Shown here: piece by piece, positions 45,265-55,411 of the stretch
Position numbering within the stretch: the stretch's first letter is position 1
Layout of the letters: each line of letters starts with the position of its first letter
Assembly (NCBI RefSeq): GCF_002864685.1
Contig: NZ_NMQZ01000007.1
Span: 62,001-126,000, forward strand
Source: Alloalcanivorax mobilis
Lineage (GTDB): Bacteria > Pseudomonadota > Gammaproteobacteria > Pseudomonadales > Alcanivoracaceae
Direction of reading: 5' to 3'
DNA: 64,000 nt
The notes under the pieces: model-generated
Told to the model about the DNA's origin: nothing
Databases searched by the model: none
The model's input: the letters and a program-made list of their open reading frames with translations, nothing else
Position numbers and translations under genes: made by a program

Positions 45265-45573
45265 TCGTCTTAAAGGCGCGCCGGCCGGCGCGCCTTGTTT
45301 CTCCTGCGCCACCGCGCCGGTTCCCGATCCCCGATTTCCGTTCCTATCCCCTTTGCCTTGCATCCGCATTCGTCTTCCGGGTAAATTCGGACCTGTATCA
45401 CAAAAAAGAATCACAAAAAAACGACACAGAAAAAGAACCCGCCGGCCCGGAGAGGCACGGCGTGAAACAGAGCCTTTGGGGGAAGGGATGTCCGATTGTA
45501 AGAGCGAATACCCGTTTGTTATGGCGCTTCGACCGCCTGCCTGCCGTCCTGACGGCCGCCGGGGGCGCTCCCT
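45265..45573. other. 309-bp intergenic region ahead of the NERD-helicase gene
   Basis: It contains the terminator palindrome at 45273-45296, a pyrimidine-rich stretch (CCCGATCCCCGATTTCC, about 45327), and an A-rich direct repeat ATCACAAAAAA / ATCACAAAAAAA (about 45397-45420). The last two could belong to a promoter or leader for the helicase gene. No small gene was found. Confidence 0.5.
45273..45296 (+). terminator. Perfect palindromic terminator
   Basis: AAGGCGCGCCGG and its exact reverse complement CCGGCGCGCCTT abut without a spacer, then GTTTCT. It ends the lipoprotein gene. Confidence 0.75.
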
Positions 45574-47460
45574 ATGGCAACGGTAATCCCCAGCCTCAGC
45601 ACCATCCGCAAGATGACCCCCGGCGAACGCCGCCTCGGCCAGCGCCTGGAAAGCCTGCTCGAAGACGACTACACCGTCTGGTACGACATCCCCGTTGGCC
45701 GGAAGCAGCGCTATCCCGATTTTATTATCCTGCACCCCGGCCGGGGCCTGCTGTTTCTGGAGGTCAAGGACTGGAAGCTGGACACCCTCAAAAGCATCAC
45801 CTCGCAAAGCGTCGAACTGGACACCCACAGCGGCCGGCAGACCGTCAGTAACCCTTTGGAACAAGTGCGTCAATGTGCCTACGTCGCCATCAATCAATTG
45901 CAGCGCGACCAACAGCTGGTGCGTAAAGAGGGGCGCTTTAAGGGGCGCTTGAGTTTTCCTTACGGCTACGGCGTGGTGTTTCCCAACATCACCCGCAAGC
46001 AATGGAACGAAGCCGTTCCCGAACTGGTTCAAGAGCGGGTGTTGCCCGCCCACCGGCTGATTTGCCGTGACGAAATGACCACCACCGCCGACCCGGAAGC
46101 CTTTCAGGCGCGCCTCTGGAGCATGTTCGAATACACCTTCGGCGACAAACTCACCCTGCCACAGATCGACCGCATCCGCTGGCAACTCTTCCCGGAAGTG
46201 CGCATCAACGCCCCGCAGCAGGACCTGTTCGCCGATGACGACGGAGACAACGAAGCCGGTGAGCGGCCCGCCCGCCAGGAGATCATTCCCGACATCGTCC
46301 GCGTCATGGACCTGCAACAGGAACAACTGGCGAAAAGCATGGGCGACGGCCACCGCGTGATCCACGGCGTCGCCGGCTCCGGCAAAACCCTGATCCTCGG
46401 CTACCGCTGCCTGCACCTGGCCCGGGCCGTCAGCAAACCGATCCTGGTGCTGTGCTTCAATATTACCCTCGCCGCCAGGCTGCGCAGCTTTATCGCCGAA
46501 AAGGGCATCGAGGAGAAAGTGCGGGTCCACCACTTCCACGAATGGTGCGGCCAGCAGCTTAAAACCTACCACGCCGACCTGATCCCCGGCACCGCCCCCT
46601 ACTGGGAACGGGAAGTAGAAAGCGTTATCCAGGGCGTCGACAAAGGTCAGATACCCCGCGCCCAATACAGCGCCGTGATGATCGATGAAGGACACGACTT
46701 CTAAGAGGAATGGCTCAAGCTCATCGTGCAGATGATCGACCCGAACACCAACTCCCTGTTGCTGCTCTACGACGACGCCCAATCCATCTATAAGAAGCGC
46801 AACCTGACATTCCCGCTCTCCAGCGCCGGCATCCAGGCCCGCGGCCGCACCACCATTCTCAAACTCAACTACCGCAACACCCGCGAAATCCTCAGCTTCG
46901 CCTACGACTTCGCCAAGGACGTCCTGCAAGCCCAGGACGCCGACGACGACCACATCCCCCTGATCGCCCCCGAAGTCGCCGGCAACAGCGGCCCGCCGCC
47001 GCAGTTCCGCAAGTTCGACAACTTCAACGACGAAGCCCACTACATCGCCCGCTGCATCGCCAAATGGCACAAGCAAGGCAAGCCGCTGAACAACATTGCG
47101 GTGATCTACGGCCACCACTGGCAGGCGGAAGGACTGCAACGGGCCCTGAAAGCCACTGGCGTACCCTGCGCCTGGTTGAAAACCGCCGCCGACAAGAAAC
47201 GCTACGACGCCAACGCGGACTGTGTAGCGCTGCTCACCCGGCAAAGCAGCAAGGGCCTTGAGTTCGACACCGTGGTGCTGGCGGGCTTGGGTGGGCTGAA
47301 GGACGACGAAGAACATCTGGAGCATGAGGTGCGGTTGCTTTATGTGGGGATGACAAGGGCGCGGGAACGGTTGTTGTTGACGGGGAGTGGAGAGAATTGG
47401 TTTACCTGCGGATTGGCACTGGTCGGCGACGCTACTCGCCTGGGGTGGGTATCAAGGTGA
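45574..47460 (+). pseudogene. NERD nuclease-helicase gene interrupted by an in-frame TAA
   Basis: One continuous frame of 629 codons, broken only by TAA at 46702-46704. The N-terminal NERD domain (about 10-130) shows DYTVWYDIPVGRKQRYPDFIILHPGRGLLFLEVKDWK, the nuclease-like core with a PDF-x14-EVK arrangement. A UvrD-like helicase follows, with Walker A HGVAGSGKTL and MIDEGHDF just before the stop. After it come LLYDDAQSIY, LNYRNTREIL and LYVGMTRARERLLLTG, all in the same frame. The stop replaces a residue usually Gln (DEGHDF-Q-x-W), so CAA to TAA is the simplest change. The two halves could still be made separately from an ATG at 46726. Confidence 0.85.
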
Positions 47461-47475
47461 GATTAACGGCGTTAA

Positions 47476-47772
47476 TTAAAGGTGCCAGATAACATCCTGC
47501 CTGACGTGCAGAACCCGAATGATCTCCAGTTGTTTCCGCTGTATCCGGTAGAAGATGACATGGCTGGACGCCGGCAGGCTGCGGATCTCACCGGGGAATT
47601 CTGACCGCGCTTTGCCCTTTTCCGGGTGTTCGAGGAGTGACCAGAGCATTTCTTTAAGCGCGGTCAGGTAGTCGTCGGATCGGGGTTTGCCCCAATATCG
47701 TATTCCGTACTGGTGAATTGCGCGCAGGTCCTCCCGGGCGGGGGGAGAAATGACCAGTACGGAAAACGTCAT
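47476..47772 (-). CDS. parE: ParE/RelE-family toxin
   Basis: 98 residues with the ParE fold pattern: SPPAREDLRAIHQYGIRYWG, MLWSLLEHPEKGKARSEFPGEIRSLPASSHVIFYRI and a C-terminal EIIRVLHVRQD. ParE toxins poison DNA gyrase. It starts four bases before the antitoxin stop, so the two are translationally coupled. No damage is seen. It lies 15 bp after the broken helicase gene on the opposite strand. Confidence 0.9.
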   Translation of the reverse strand: MTFSVLVISPPAREDLRAIHQYGIRYWGKPRSDDYLTALKEMLWSLLEHPEKGKARSEFPGEIRSLPASSHVIFYRIQRKQLEIIRVLHVRQDVIWHL

Positions 47773-48029
47773 TGTGCCTTCAGGTCTTCGAACAATTCGT
47801 CCAGACCGGCTTTCGAGGTGATGCGGGTGCCGTCGCCCTGATCCAGTTGGGCCAGGCCTTCCTGCAGTTGTTCACGCAGCCGAGCAAGTTTGAGTTCGTT
47901 GATCCATTCCTCATGGGTTTCCACGAACCGCAGAGATTCCCGGATGACTTCGCTGGCGTTGTTGTAAAGACCGCTGTCCACTTTGGCCTTGATGCGGGCT
48001 TCCAGTTCGGGGGTCAGTGAGATGTGCAT
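47769..48029 (-). CDS. parD: ParD-family antitoxin
   Basis: 86 residues. The N-terminal ribbon-helix-helix (MHISLTPELEARIKAKVDSGLYNNASEVIRESLRFVE) binds DNA and the C-terminal tail (LDELFEDLKAQ) neutralises the ParE toxin encoded immediately after it. The ATG at 48029 follows CAGGAGAGTGAGT; a GTG two codons earlier is within that site. The protein also represses the operon from the promoter at 48062-48089. Confidence 0.9.
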   Translation of the reverse strand: MHISLTPELEARIKAKVDSGLYNNASEVIRESLRFVETHEEWINELKLARLREQLQEGLAQLDQGDGTRITSKAGLDELFEDLKAQ

Positions 48030-48061
48030 ACTCACTCTCCTGAAAGAGGGGGGTTAAGGTA

Positions 48062-48089
48062 AGGCTAGGCGAAGTTCAAAGATTGTCAA
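48062..48089 (-). promoter_or_regulatory. Probable promoter of parDE
   Basis: On the minus strand a perfect -35 TTGACA (48084-48089) and a -10-like TAGCCT (48062-48067) with a 16-bp spacer lie 33 bp upstream of the parD ATG. The -10 is weak, as expected for an autorepressed promoter. Confidence 0.5.
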
Positions 48090-48207
48090 TCTATGGTATT
48101 TCTGCCGGAGCTGATGGGGCGAGATAGGAAGAGTAAAATATTAGATAATAATGTTGATATCTTATATTTTTGACCATATTATAAGTCGGCGAGGCAAGGG
48201 ACGGTGG

Positions 48208-48468
48208 ATGTACAGTATTGATTGGACAAAAACAGCGATTAAGCAGCTCAGGAAGATTCAGCCGGAGAAACAGCGCAAGGCGATTCTTGCTGCTGTTTAG
48301 CGTCTGGATAGCTGTCCAACCAATACGGCGAACGTCAAGGCTTTAAAGGGGCATGAGGTGGGCTACCGTCTACGGGTCGGTAACTATCGGGTGCTGTTCG
48401 ATCTGGATGACGGTGTTCGGATCATCACGGTTCAAGAGGTGAAAAAGCGAGATGAGCGGACATACTGA
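48208..48468 (+). pseudogene. RelE-family toxin with an in-frame TAG
   Basis: The frame from ATG 48208 reads MYSIDWTKTAIKQLRKIQ..., a RelE start, stops at TAG 48298-48300 after 30 codons, and continues in the same frame as RLDSCPTNTANVKALKGHEVGYRLRVGNYRVLF and TVQEVKKRDERTY to TGA 48466. All family features after the stop are intact, including the R-x-R-x-G-x-Y-R-V motif. A Gln codon (CAG) at this place is the likely ancestor. The 3' end overlaps the antitoxin start by 17 bp, typical of RelE-Xre pairs. Confidence 0.85.
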
Positions 48469-48811
48469 AGTCGCAAAAGGCAGCGCTCAGATTATTCGCG
48501 ATGCCAGTGGCAACCCACTGTATGCCGTGGTGCCGTTCGATGAGTATCAGGCGCTGCTTGACGCTGATGGTCGCGTCACGATTCCGCATGAGGTCGTGGC
48601 CCTGATGATTGAAAAAAACATCAGTCCGATGGCTGCATGGCGCAAGCATCGCGGGCTTTCTCAGGCGCAACTGGCCGGGAAGCTGGGGGTGACCCAGGGG
48701 GCCGTGGCTCAGGCTGAAAAGATGGGTAATAAGCCTCACATTGAGACCCTGCGCTCTTGGGCCAGGGTGCTTGGTTGTGATGTGGCTCAGTTGACGGAGC
48801 TGGCCGACTGA
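48452..48811 (+). CDS. XRE-family antitoxin of the broken RelE pair
   Basis: 119 residues. A short Phd-like N-terminal part (QIIRDASGNPLYAVVPFDEYQALL) is joined to a helix-turn-helix (WRKHRGLSQAQLAGKLGVTQGAVAQAEKMGNKPHIETLRSWARVLG). It starts inside the 3' end of the toxin frame. It appears intact although the toxin is interrupted, which is the expected outcome when a toxin is lost first. Confidence 0.87.
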   Translation: MSGHTEVAKGSAQIIRDASGNPLYAVVPFDEYQALLDADGRVTIPHEVVALMIEKNISPMAAWRKHRGLSQAQLAGKLGVTQGAVAQAEKMGNKPHIETLRSWARVLGCDVAQLTELAD

Positions 48812-48904
48812 GTGGACGCCAAAGCAGGAAACGGTTTAGCAGTCTGTCTAATGGCGAACTCTTTTTATGTGAGAGCCTCGATTTATGTGAGAGCCCCGAC
48901 TTAT

Positions 48905-48942
48905 GAAGAAGCCCCGACGGGATAACCCGCCGGGGCTTCTTC
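48905..48942. terminator. Bidirectional terminator between antitoxin and fadA
   Basis: GAAGAAGCCCCG and CGGGGCTTCTTC enclose an inner CGGG/CCCG, making a stem of 16 pairs with one mismatch and a small loop. A-rich and T-rich ends allow it to serve both convergent genes. Two direct repeats of TTATGTGAGAGCC lie just upstream (about 48866-48895). Confidence 0.8.
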
Positions 48943-48971
48943 GTATCACCAACAGTGAATAATGCGGAGAC

Positions 48972-50171
<1,200 letters not shown>

Positions 50172-52319
50172 TTACGCGAAGAACGATTCGCCGTTGGCGG
50201 CTTTGTCCTTGAGCATTTGCGGCGCTTCATAGAGCGCGCCCAGGTGCGCGTACTTGTCGCACAGTTCGGCGAAGGCCTTGGTGCCGATGCTGTCGATGTA
50301 ACGCAGCGGACCACCGCGGAACGGAGGGAAGCCGATGCCGTAGATCATCGCCATGTCCGCTTCGGCGGCGGAGCCGACGATGTTGTCTTCCAGGCAGCGC
50401 ACGGTCTCGGTGCACATCGGGATCATCATGCGGGCAATAATGTCGTCGGCGTCGAATTCCTTGGCTTCGCCGGTGACCATCGGCTTGATCAGCTCGTAGG
50501 TCTTCTCGTCGACCACTTTCTTGGGCCGGCCTTTTTTGTCTTCTTCGTACTTGTAGAAGCCGATGCCGTTCTTCTGACCGTAGCGTTCGTTTTCGAACAT
50601 GATCTCCGACGGGTCTTTGAAGTCGTGCTTCATGCGGTCGGGGAAGCCTTCGGCCATCACTTCGGCGGCGTGCACGCCGGTGTCGATGCCGACCACGTCG
50701 AGCAGGTAGGCCGGGCCCATGGGCCAGCCGAACTTCTGCATCACCTTATCGACCTGCTGGAAGTCGGCGCCGTCGCGCACCAGCATGCCGAAGCCGGCGA
50801 AGTAGGGGAACAGCACGCGGTTCACCAGGAAGCCGGGGCAGTCGTTCACCACCACCGGGTTCTTGCCCATCTTCTGCGCGTAGTTGACCAGGGTGGCGAC
50901 GGTCTCGTCGGAGGTCTTCTCGCCGCGGATCACTTCCACCAGGGGCATCATGTGCACCGGGTTGAAGAAGTGCATGCCGCCGAAATTCTCGGGCTTCTTG
51001 AGCGCTTCGGCCAGGCGGGTGATGGAGATGGTGGAAGTGTTGGAGGCCATGATGGCGCCGTCCACTTTCTGCTCGGTCTCGGCCAGCACGGACTGCTTGA
51101 TCTTGGGGTTCTCGACCACCGCCTCGACCACCACGTCGATGCCCTTGAAGTCTTCGTAGCTGAGGGTGGGGCGGATCATGGACAGGGTCTTGCCCATTTT
51201 GGCGGCGTCCATCTTGCCCTTGCCGACGCGCTTGGCGAGCAGTTTGGAGGCTTCGTTCATGCCCAGGTCCAGGGCCTTGTCGGCGATGTCCTTCATGACA
51301 ATCGGCGTGCCTTTCAGGGCGGACTGGAAGGCGATGCCGCCGCCCATGATGCCCGCGCCCAGCACCGCCGCGTGTTTCACCTCGCGGCTGCCCTTGGCGG
51401 TCTTGCCGTTGACCTTCTTGACCTGCTGATCGGCCAGGAACAGGCCCACCATGGCGGTCGCCTGCGGGGTCTTGGCGACCTTGGCGAAGCCCTTGGATTC
51501 CACATCCAGCGCTTCGTCGCGTTTCATGCCGGCGGCTTTCTGCATGGATTTCACCGCTTCCACCGGCGCCGGGTAGTTCTTGCCGGCCTGCTGCTGGACC
51601 ATCGCCATGCCGGTCTGGAAGGCCATCATCACTTCCATCGGCGGCAGCGTCAGCGGCTCCAGTTTTTCCTGGCGCTTGGCGCGGAAATCGATCTTGCCGG
51701 CCAGGCATTGCTTGACCAGATCAATGGCCGCGTCACGCTCGTCGCCGGCTTTGACCACGGCGTCAGCGATGCCCACTTTCAGAGCCTTGTCGGCTTTGTT
51801 CTGGCTGCCGGTGGCGATCCACTCAATGGCGTTGTCCACGCCGATGATACGCGGGGTGCGCACGGTGCCGCCGAAACCGGGGTAGATGCCCAGCTTCACT
51901 TCCGGGAAGCCCACCTGAGCCGCTTCGCTCATTACACGGAAGTCGCAGGCCAGGCACATTTCCAGGCCGCCACCCAGGGCGAAGCCGTTGATGGCCACGA
52001 CCTTGGGTACGTCCAGGTCTTCAAACGCATTGAAGACGTTGTTGGCTTCGCGGGACCACTTGGCGATTTCCGCCTCGTCCTGGGCGAACATCTCGGTGAA
52101 TTCGGTAATGTCGGCACCGACGATGAACACGCCCTTGCCAGAGGTGACCACGATGCCTTTCACCTGGCCGTCGCTTTTGATCGCATCGGTGGCTTTGCGA
52201 AGGTCTTCCAGGGTGGCACGGTTGAACTTGTTGACCGACTCGCCCTGAAGATCGAACTTCAGCTCGGCGATACCGTCGTCAAGCAGTTGTACGCTTACGG
52301 CGTTGCCTTGGTAAATCAT
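50172..52319 (-). CDS. fadB: Multifunctional fatty acid oxidation complex alpha subunit
   Basis: 715 residues. The N-terminal enoyl-CoA hydratase/isomerase domain (1-190) shows [39 protein letters not shown]. The 3-hydroxyacyl-CoA dehydrogenase domain (about 310 on) shows [34 protein letters not shown] and [16 protein letters not shown]. The C-terminal domain ends [13 protein letters not shown]. It carries out hydration, dehydrogenation and isomerisation in beta-oxidation as a complex with FadA. The ATG at 52319 gives the family start [10 protein letters not shown]; an upstream extension is rejected. Confidence 0.97.
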   Translation of the reverse strand: MIYQGNAVSVQLLDDGIAELKFDLQGESVNKFNRATLEDLRKATDAIKSDGQVKGIVVTSGKGVFIVGADITEFTEMFAQDEAEIAKWSREANNVFNAFEDLDVPKVVAINGFALGGGLEMCLACDFRVMSEAAQVGFPEVKLGIYPGFGGTVRTPRIIGVDNAIEWIATGSQNKADKALKVGIADAVVKAGDERDAAIDLVKQCLAGKIDFRAKRQEKLEPLTLPPMEVMMAFQTGMAMVQQQAGKNYPAPVEAVKSMQKAAGMKRDEALDVESKGFAKVAKTPQATAMVGLFLADQQVKKVNGKTAKGSREVKHAAVLGAGIMGGGIAFQSALKGTPIVMKDIADKALDLGMNEASKLLAKRVGKGKMDAAKMGKTLSMIRPTLSYEDFKGIDVVVEAVVENPKIKQSVLAETEQKVDGAIMASNTSTISITRLAEALKKPENFGGMHFFNPVHMMPLVEVIRGEKTSDETVATLVNYAQKMGKNPVVVNDCPGFLVNRVLFPYFAGFGMLVRDGADFQQVDKVMQKFGWPMGPAYLLDVVGIDTGVHAAEVMAEGFPDRMKHDFKDPSEIMFENERYGQKNGIGFYKYEEDKKGRPKKVVDEKTYELIKPMVTGEAKEFDADDIIARMMIPMCTETVRCLEDNIVGSAAEADMAMIYGIGFPPFRGGPLRYIDSIGTKAFAELCDKYAHLGALYEAPQMLKDKAANGESFFA

Positions 52320-52550
52320 AGTGATTGCTCTCCAGTCCCAAAATCCGCGGCGCGCGGCCGCATTTGGTGAGCTTGCTTTCGCCTCTCGCGAGGCGCCAGG
52401 AATTCGTTCATGTGAGTGTTTGCTTACAAGAACGGATGAATCGCTCGAGGCCGCCAAGTATAAGAAACCAAGGGCCGCTTATTCAGTCCCTATTTGTGAC
52501 CAGCGGGTTTTGACGGCTCATGATAGGAGGATACAGGAAGATGGGTGGCA
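52320..52550. other. Leader/promoter side of fadB
   Basis: The 231 bp ahead of fadB hold no gene. They show CTCTCGCGAG (a 10-bp palindrome at about 52384) and a GTGTTTGCTTACAAG-like AT-richer stretch, which could be promoter sequence. No PsrA- or FadR-type operator could be recognised with confidence. Confidence 0.4.
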
Positions 52551-52800
52551 GGCTATAAGCTTCAAGCTGCAAGCTACAAAGACAGGTGCGAGGGGAGGGC
52601 GCTTTGTAAAAGGCTAGACGCCGGACGCCGGACGCCGGACGCCGGACGCTAAACCCGGGCACCCCGATGATTGGCGCGCGCAAAATGCTGTTGCGTAGCC
52701 GCAATGCTCTTCGCGCCGGGTTTTGATCTTGGCGTCCGGCGTCCGGCGTCCGGCGTCCAGCCCCACCCGCACCACTTGCAGCTTGCAGCTTGAAGCCTGA
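52551..52800. repeat. Nested two-word palindrome between fadB and recJ
   Basis: A 250-bp nested inverted repeat. Outer arms: TAAGCTTCAAGCTGCAAGC (52556-52574) and GCAGCTTGCAGCTTGAAGC (52778-52796). Inner arms: about five copies of GGACGCC (52618-52650) and their reverse complement GGCGTCC (52731-52760). The core adds a further AAACCCGGGC / GCCGGGTTT pairing. It lies between divergent genes, so it cannot be a terminator for either of them. Confidence 0.8.
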
Positions 52801-52879
52801 AACGCGCGGCGTGCCGCGCAGCTTGACGCGAGCCCGCCAGATCGGGAGTCTTGCGCCCATCGTTTGCCCGGACTCCCCC

Positions 52880-54586
52880 ATGACCGACCGCCCGTTTCCC
52901 CGCCTTCGCCGCCGTCCCGCCGTTGCCGTTCCGGATTGGCCCGATGTGCCGCCTTTGCTGGCGCGGGTGCTGGCGGCGCGTGGTGTTAAGGACGCCTCGG
53001 AACTGGAGCTGACGCTTAAGGGCTTGCCGCGCCCGGATCGCTTCGGCGGGCTGGAAGCGGCGCTGGCCCTGTTGCTGCAGGCCCGCGAGCAGCACTGGCG
53101 CATCTGCGTGGTCGGCGATTACGACGCCGACGGCGCCACCGCCACCGCGCTGATGGTGCGCGGGCTGCAGCGGCTGGGCTACGCGCGCCCGGATTTTCTG
53201 GTGCCCAACCGCTTTGAATACGGCTATGGCCTGTCGCCGGCGATCGTCGAACTGGCCCGCGACACCATGAACCCGGATCTGATCATCACCGTGGACAACG
53301 GCATTGCCAGCATCGATGGCGTGGCCGCCGCCCGGGCGGCGGGCATGCGCGTGCTGATCACCGACCACCATTTGCCCGGCGACACCCTGCCCGAGGCGGA
53401 CGCGCTGCTCAACCCGCGCCTGCCCGGCCAGGATTTCCCGGCGGTCAATCTGGCCGGTGTCGGGGTGGCGTTCTATCTGCTGATGGCGCTGCAAAGCCGC
53501 CTGGACGTGAAAGGCGGCGTGGTCGACCTGATTGATCTGGTGGCGTTGGGCACGGTGGCTGATGTGGTGGTGCTGGACGGCACCAACCGCATCCTGGTGG
53601 AGCAGGGCCTGCGCCGCCTGCGCGCCGGCCAGGGCAGCCCGGGGATTCGCGCGCTGCTGGAGGTGGCCGGCCGTGACCCGGCGCGCCTGGTGGCCGCCGA
53701 TCTGGGCTTCGCGGTGGGGCCGCGCCTGAACGCCGCCGGCCGGCTGGCGGACATGAGCCACGGCATTGAATGCCTGCTCGCCGAAAGCGCGCCCGAGGCG
53801 CGTCGCTACGCCGAGGAACTGGACACCATCAACCGCGAACGGCGCGGCATCGAGCAGGGCATGCGCGACGCCGCCATGCACGAGGTGGCGCGGCTCGGCG
53901 AGCGCGAGCGTCTGCCGGTGGCGTTGTGCCTGCACGGCGAGGACTGGCACGAAGGGGTAGTGGGCATTCTGGCTTCGCGGGTCAAGGAAGCGGTGCACCG
54001 CCCGGTGATCGCCTTTGCCCCGGCCCGTGAGGCTGGCCTGCTGAAAGGCTCCGGGCGCTCGATCCCGGGCCTGCATTTGCGTGACGTGCTGGACGCCGTG
54101 GCCACCCGCCACCCGGGCCTGCTGCACAAGTTCGGTGGCCACGCCATGGCCGCCGGCATGACCCTGGCCGCCGCCGACCTGGCCGCTTTCACTGCCGCGT
54201 TCCAGCAGGCGGTGGCGGCGGTGGCCGCCGCCGATCTGTTCGACGAAGTGGTGGACACCGACGGCGAACTGGCCGAGAGCGACATCTGCTTGGGCACCGC
54301 CGAGCTGCTCAACCACCGTTTTCCCTGGGGCCAGGGGTTTCCAGCGCCGCGCTTTGACGGCCGCTTCGAGGTGCTCCAGCACCGGGTGGTGGGCGAGCGG
54401 CACCTGAAACTGACCCTGGGTCTGCCGGCCAGCCGCTCGGTGGTGGACGGCATCCACTTCAACGCCGCCCCGGCGCTGCTGGGCGCCCGCCTGAGCCGCA
54501 TCGAAGGGATCTACCGCCTGGAGGTCAACGAATTCCGTGGCCTGCGCCAGCCGCAGTTGCTGTTCGAGTTTTTGCGGGCGGTGTGA
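52880..54586 (+). CDS. recJ: Single-stranded-DNA-specific exonuclease RecJ
   Basis: 568 residues. It degrades single-stranded DNA 5'->3' in recombination, mismatch and base-excision repair. The DHH phosphoesterase motifs D80-Y-D82-A-D84-G, VDNGIAS and VLITDHHLPGDTLP are present, followed by the DHHA1 part with GGHAMAAGMTL and a C-terminal OB-like domain. The ATG at 52880 begins MTDRPFPRLRRRP. In enterobacteria recJ directly precedes prfB and lysS; here the same order holds, with a tandem array and one small gene inserted. Confidence 0.95.
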   Translation: MTDRPFPRLRRRPAVAVPDWPDVPPLLARVLAARGVKDASELELTLKGLPRPDRFGGLEAALALLLQAREQHWRICVVGDYDADGATATALMVRGLQRLGYARPDFLVPNRFEYGYGLSPAIVELARDTMNPDLIITVDNGIASIDGVAAARAAGMRVLITDHHLPGDTLPEADALLNPRLPGQDFPAVNLAGVGVAFYLLMALQSRLDVKGGVVDLIDLVALGTVADVVVLDGTNRILVEQGLRRLRAGQGSPGIRALLEVAGRDPARLVAADLGFAVGPRLNAAGRLADMSHGIECLLAESAPEARRYAEELDTINRERRGIEQGMRDAAMHEVARLGERERLPVALCLHGEDWHEGVVGILASRVKEAVHRPVIAFAPAREAGLLKGSGRSIPGLHLRDVLDAVATRHPGLLHKFGGHAMAAGMTLAAADLAAFTAAFQQAVAAVAAADLFDEVVDTDGELAESDICLGTAELLNHRFPWGQGFPAPRFDGRFEVLQHRVVGERHLKLTLGLPASRSVVDGIHFNAAPALLGARLSRIEGIYRLEVNEFRGLRQPQLLFEFLRAV

Positions 54587-54608
54587 GGGAAGGTCCCCCT
54601 CTCCCTGT

Positions 54609-54631
54609 CCCTCTCCCGCGAGGGGAGAGGG
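54609..54631. terminator. Hairpin after recJ
   Basis: CCCTCTCC-CGCGAGG-GGAGAGGG, an eight-pair stem just downstream of recJ and upstream of the tandem array, whose units carry related purine/pyrimidine tracts. It resembles a widespread gammaproteobacterial intergenic hairpin. Confidence 0.6.
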
Positions 54632-54642
54632 CACTCTCCAGA

Positions 54643-55258
54643 GGGCACGGCGGCTCTAACCGGTTCCCTCCCCCCAGGCGGGGCAGGGACAGGGAGAGGG
54701 GGCAGGCTCAAACCGGCTAGGGCACGGCGGCTCTAACCGGGTCCCTCCCCCCTGGCGGGGGAGGGACAGGGAGAGGGGGCAAGCCCAAACCGGCTAGGGC
54801 ACGGCGGCTCTAACCGGTTCCCTCCCCCCAGGCGGGGCAGGGACAGGGAGAGGGGGCAGGCTCAAACCGGCTAGGGCACGGCGGCTCTAACCGGGTCCCT
54901 CCCCCCTGGCGGGGGAGGGACAGGGAGAGGGGGCAAGCCCAAACCGGCTAGGGCACGGCGGCTCTAACCGGTTCCCTCCCCCCAGGCGGGGCAGGGACAG
55001 GGAGAGGGGGCAGGCTCAAACCGGCTAGGGCACGGCGGCTCTAACCGGGTCCCTCCCCCCTGGCGGGGGAGGGACAGGGAGAGGGGGCAAGCCCAAACCG
55101 GCTAGGGCACGGCGGCTCTAACCGGTTCCCTCCCCCCAGGCGGGGCAGGGACAGGGAGAGGGGGCAGGCTCAAACCGGCTAGGGCACGGCGGCTCTAACC
55201 GGTTCCCTCCCCCCTGGCGGGGGAGGGGCAGGGAGAGGGGGCAAGCCCAAACCGGCTG
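54643..55258. repeat. Eight-unit 77-bp tandem array with 154-bp dimer pattern
   Basis: Eight head-to-tail units of exactly 77 bp start at 54643, 54720, 54797, 54874, 54951, 55028, 55105 and 55182. Each begins GGGCACGGCGGCTCTAACCG and contains a CCCTCCCCCC...GGGG(C/A)GGG...CAGGGAGAGGGGGC hairpin-like core. Two versions alternate strictly (type A: CCCAGGCGGGGCAGGG with CAGGCTCAAACC; type B: CCTGGCGGGGGAGGG with CAAGCCCAAACC), giving four copies of a 154-bp dimer. The last unit is a hybrid. Adjacent dimers look nearly identical, which points to recent amplification. Confidence 0.93.
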
Positions 55259-55411
55259 ATGCCTCTGCGCGGCGCATTTGCTAGGATTGCGCCTTGCGCC
55301 AGAACCGGCGCGCGGTACCCGATTCTTTATCTTCCGGCCCACAAGGCCGGATTCGACGCGCCGCGGGCGGCTATCGCCGCCGGCGGCTGGCACCCTTAAC
55401 GGAGGGAACGC

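Noticed and set aside
46702-46704. Frameshift in the NERD helicase gene
   Set aside because: Sequence on both sides of the stop stays in the same frame, so it is a substitution and not an insertion or deletion.
44830-47325. An 831-codon open frame on the minus strand opposite the lipoprotein and the NERD helicase
   Set aside because: It is a by-product of high third-position GC; it spans two real genes, shows no family motifs and has low-complexity Val/Gly/Ala/His composition.
50217-52370. A 717-codon plus-strand frame opposite fadB
   Set aside because: Antisense shadow of fadB, His/Gly/Val-rich with no recognisable domain.
52649-54634. A 661-codon minus-strand frame opposite recJ
   Set aside because: Antisense shadow of recJ; composition rich in Gln, His, Ala and Arg, and no domain.
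54643-55258. CRISPR array
   Set aside because: The repeats are 77 bp and contiguous with no unique spacers, and no cas gene is present.
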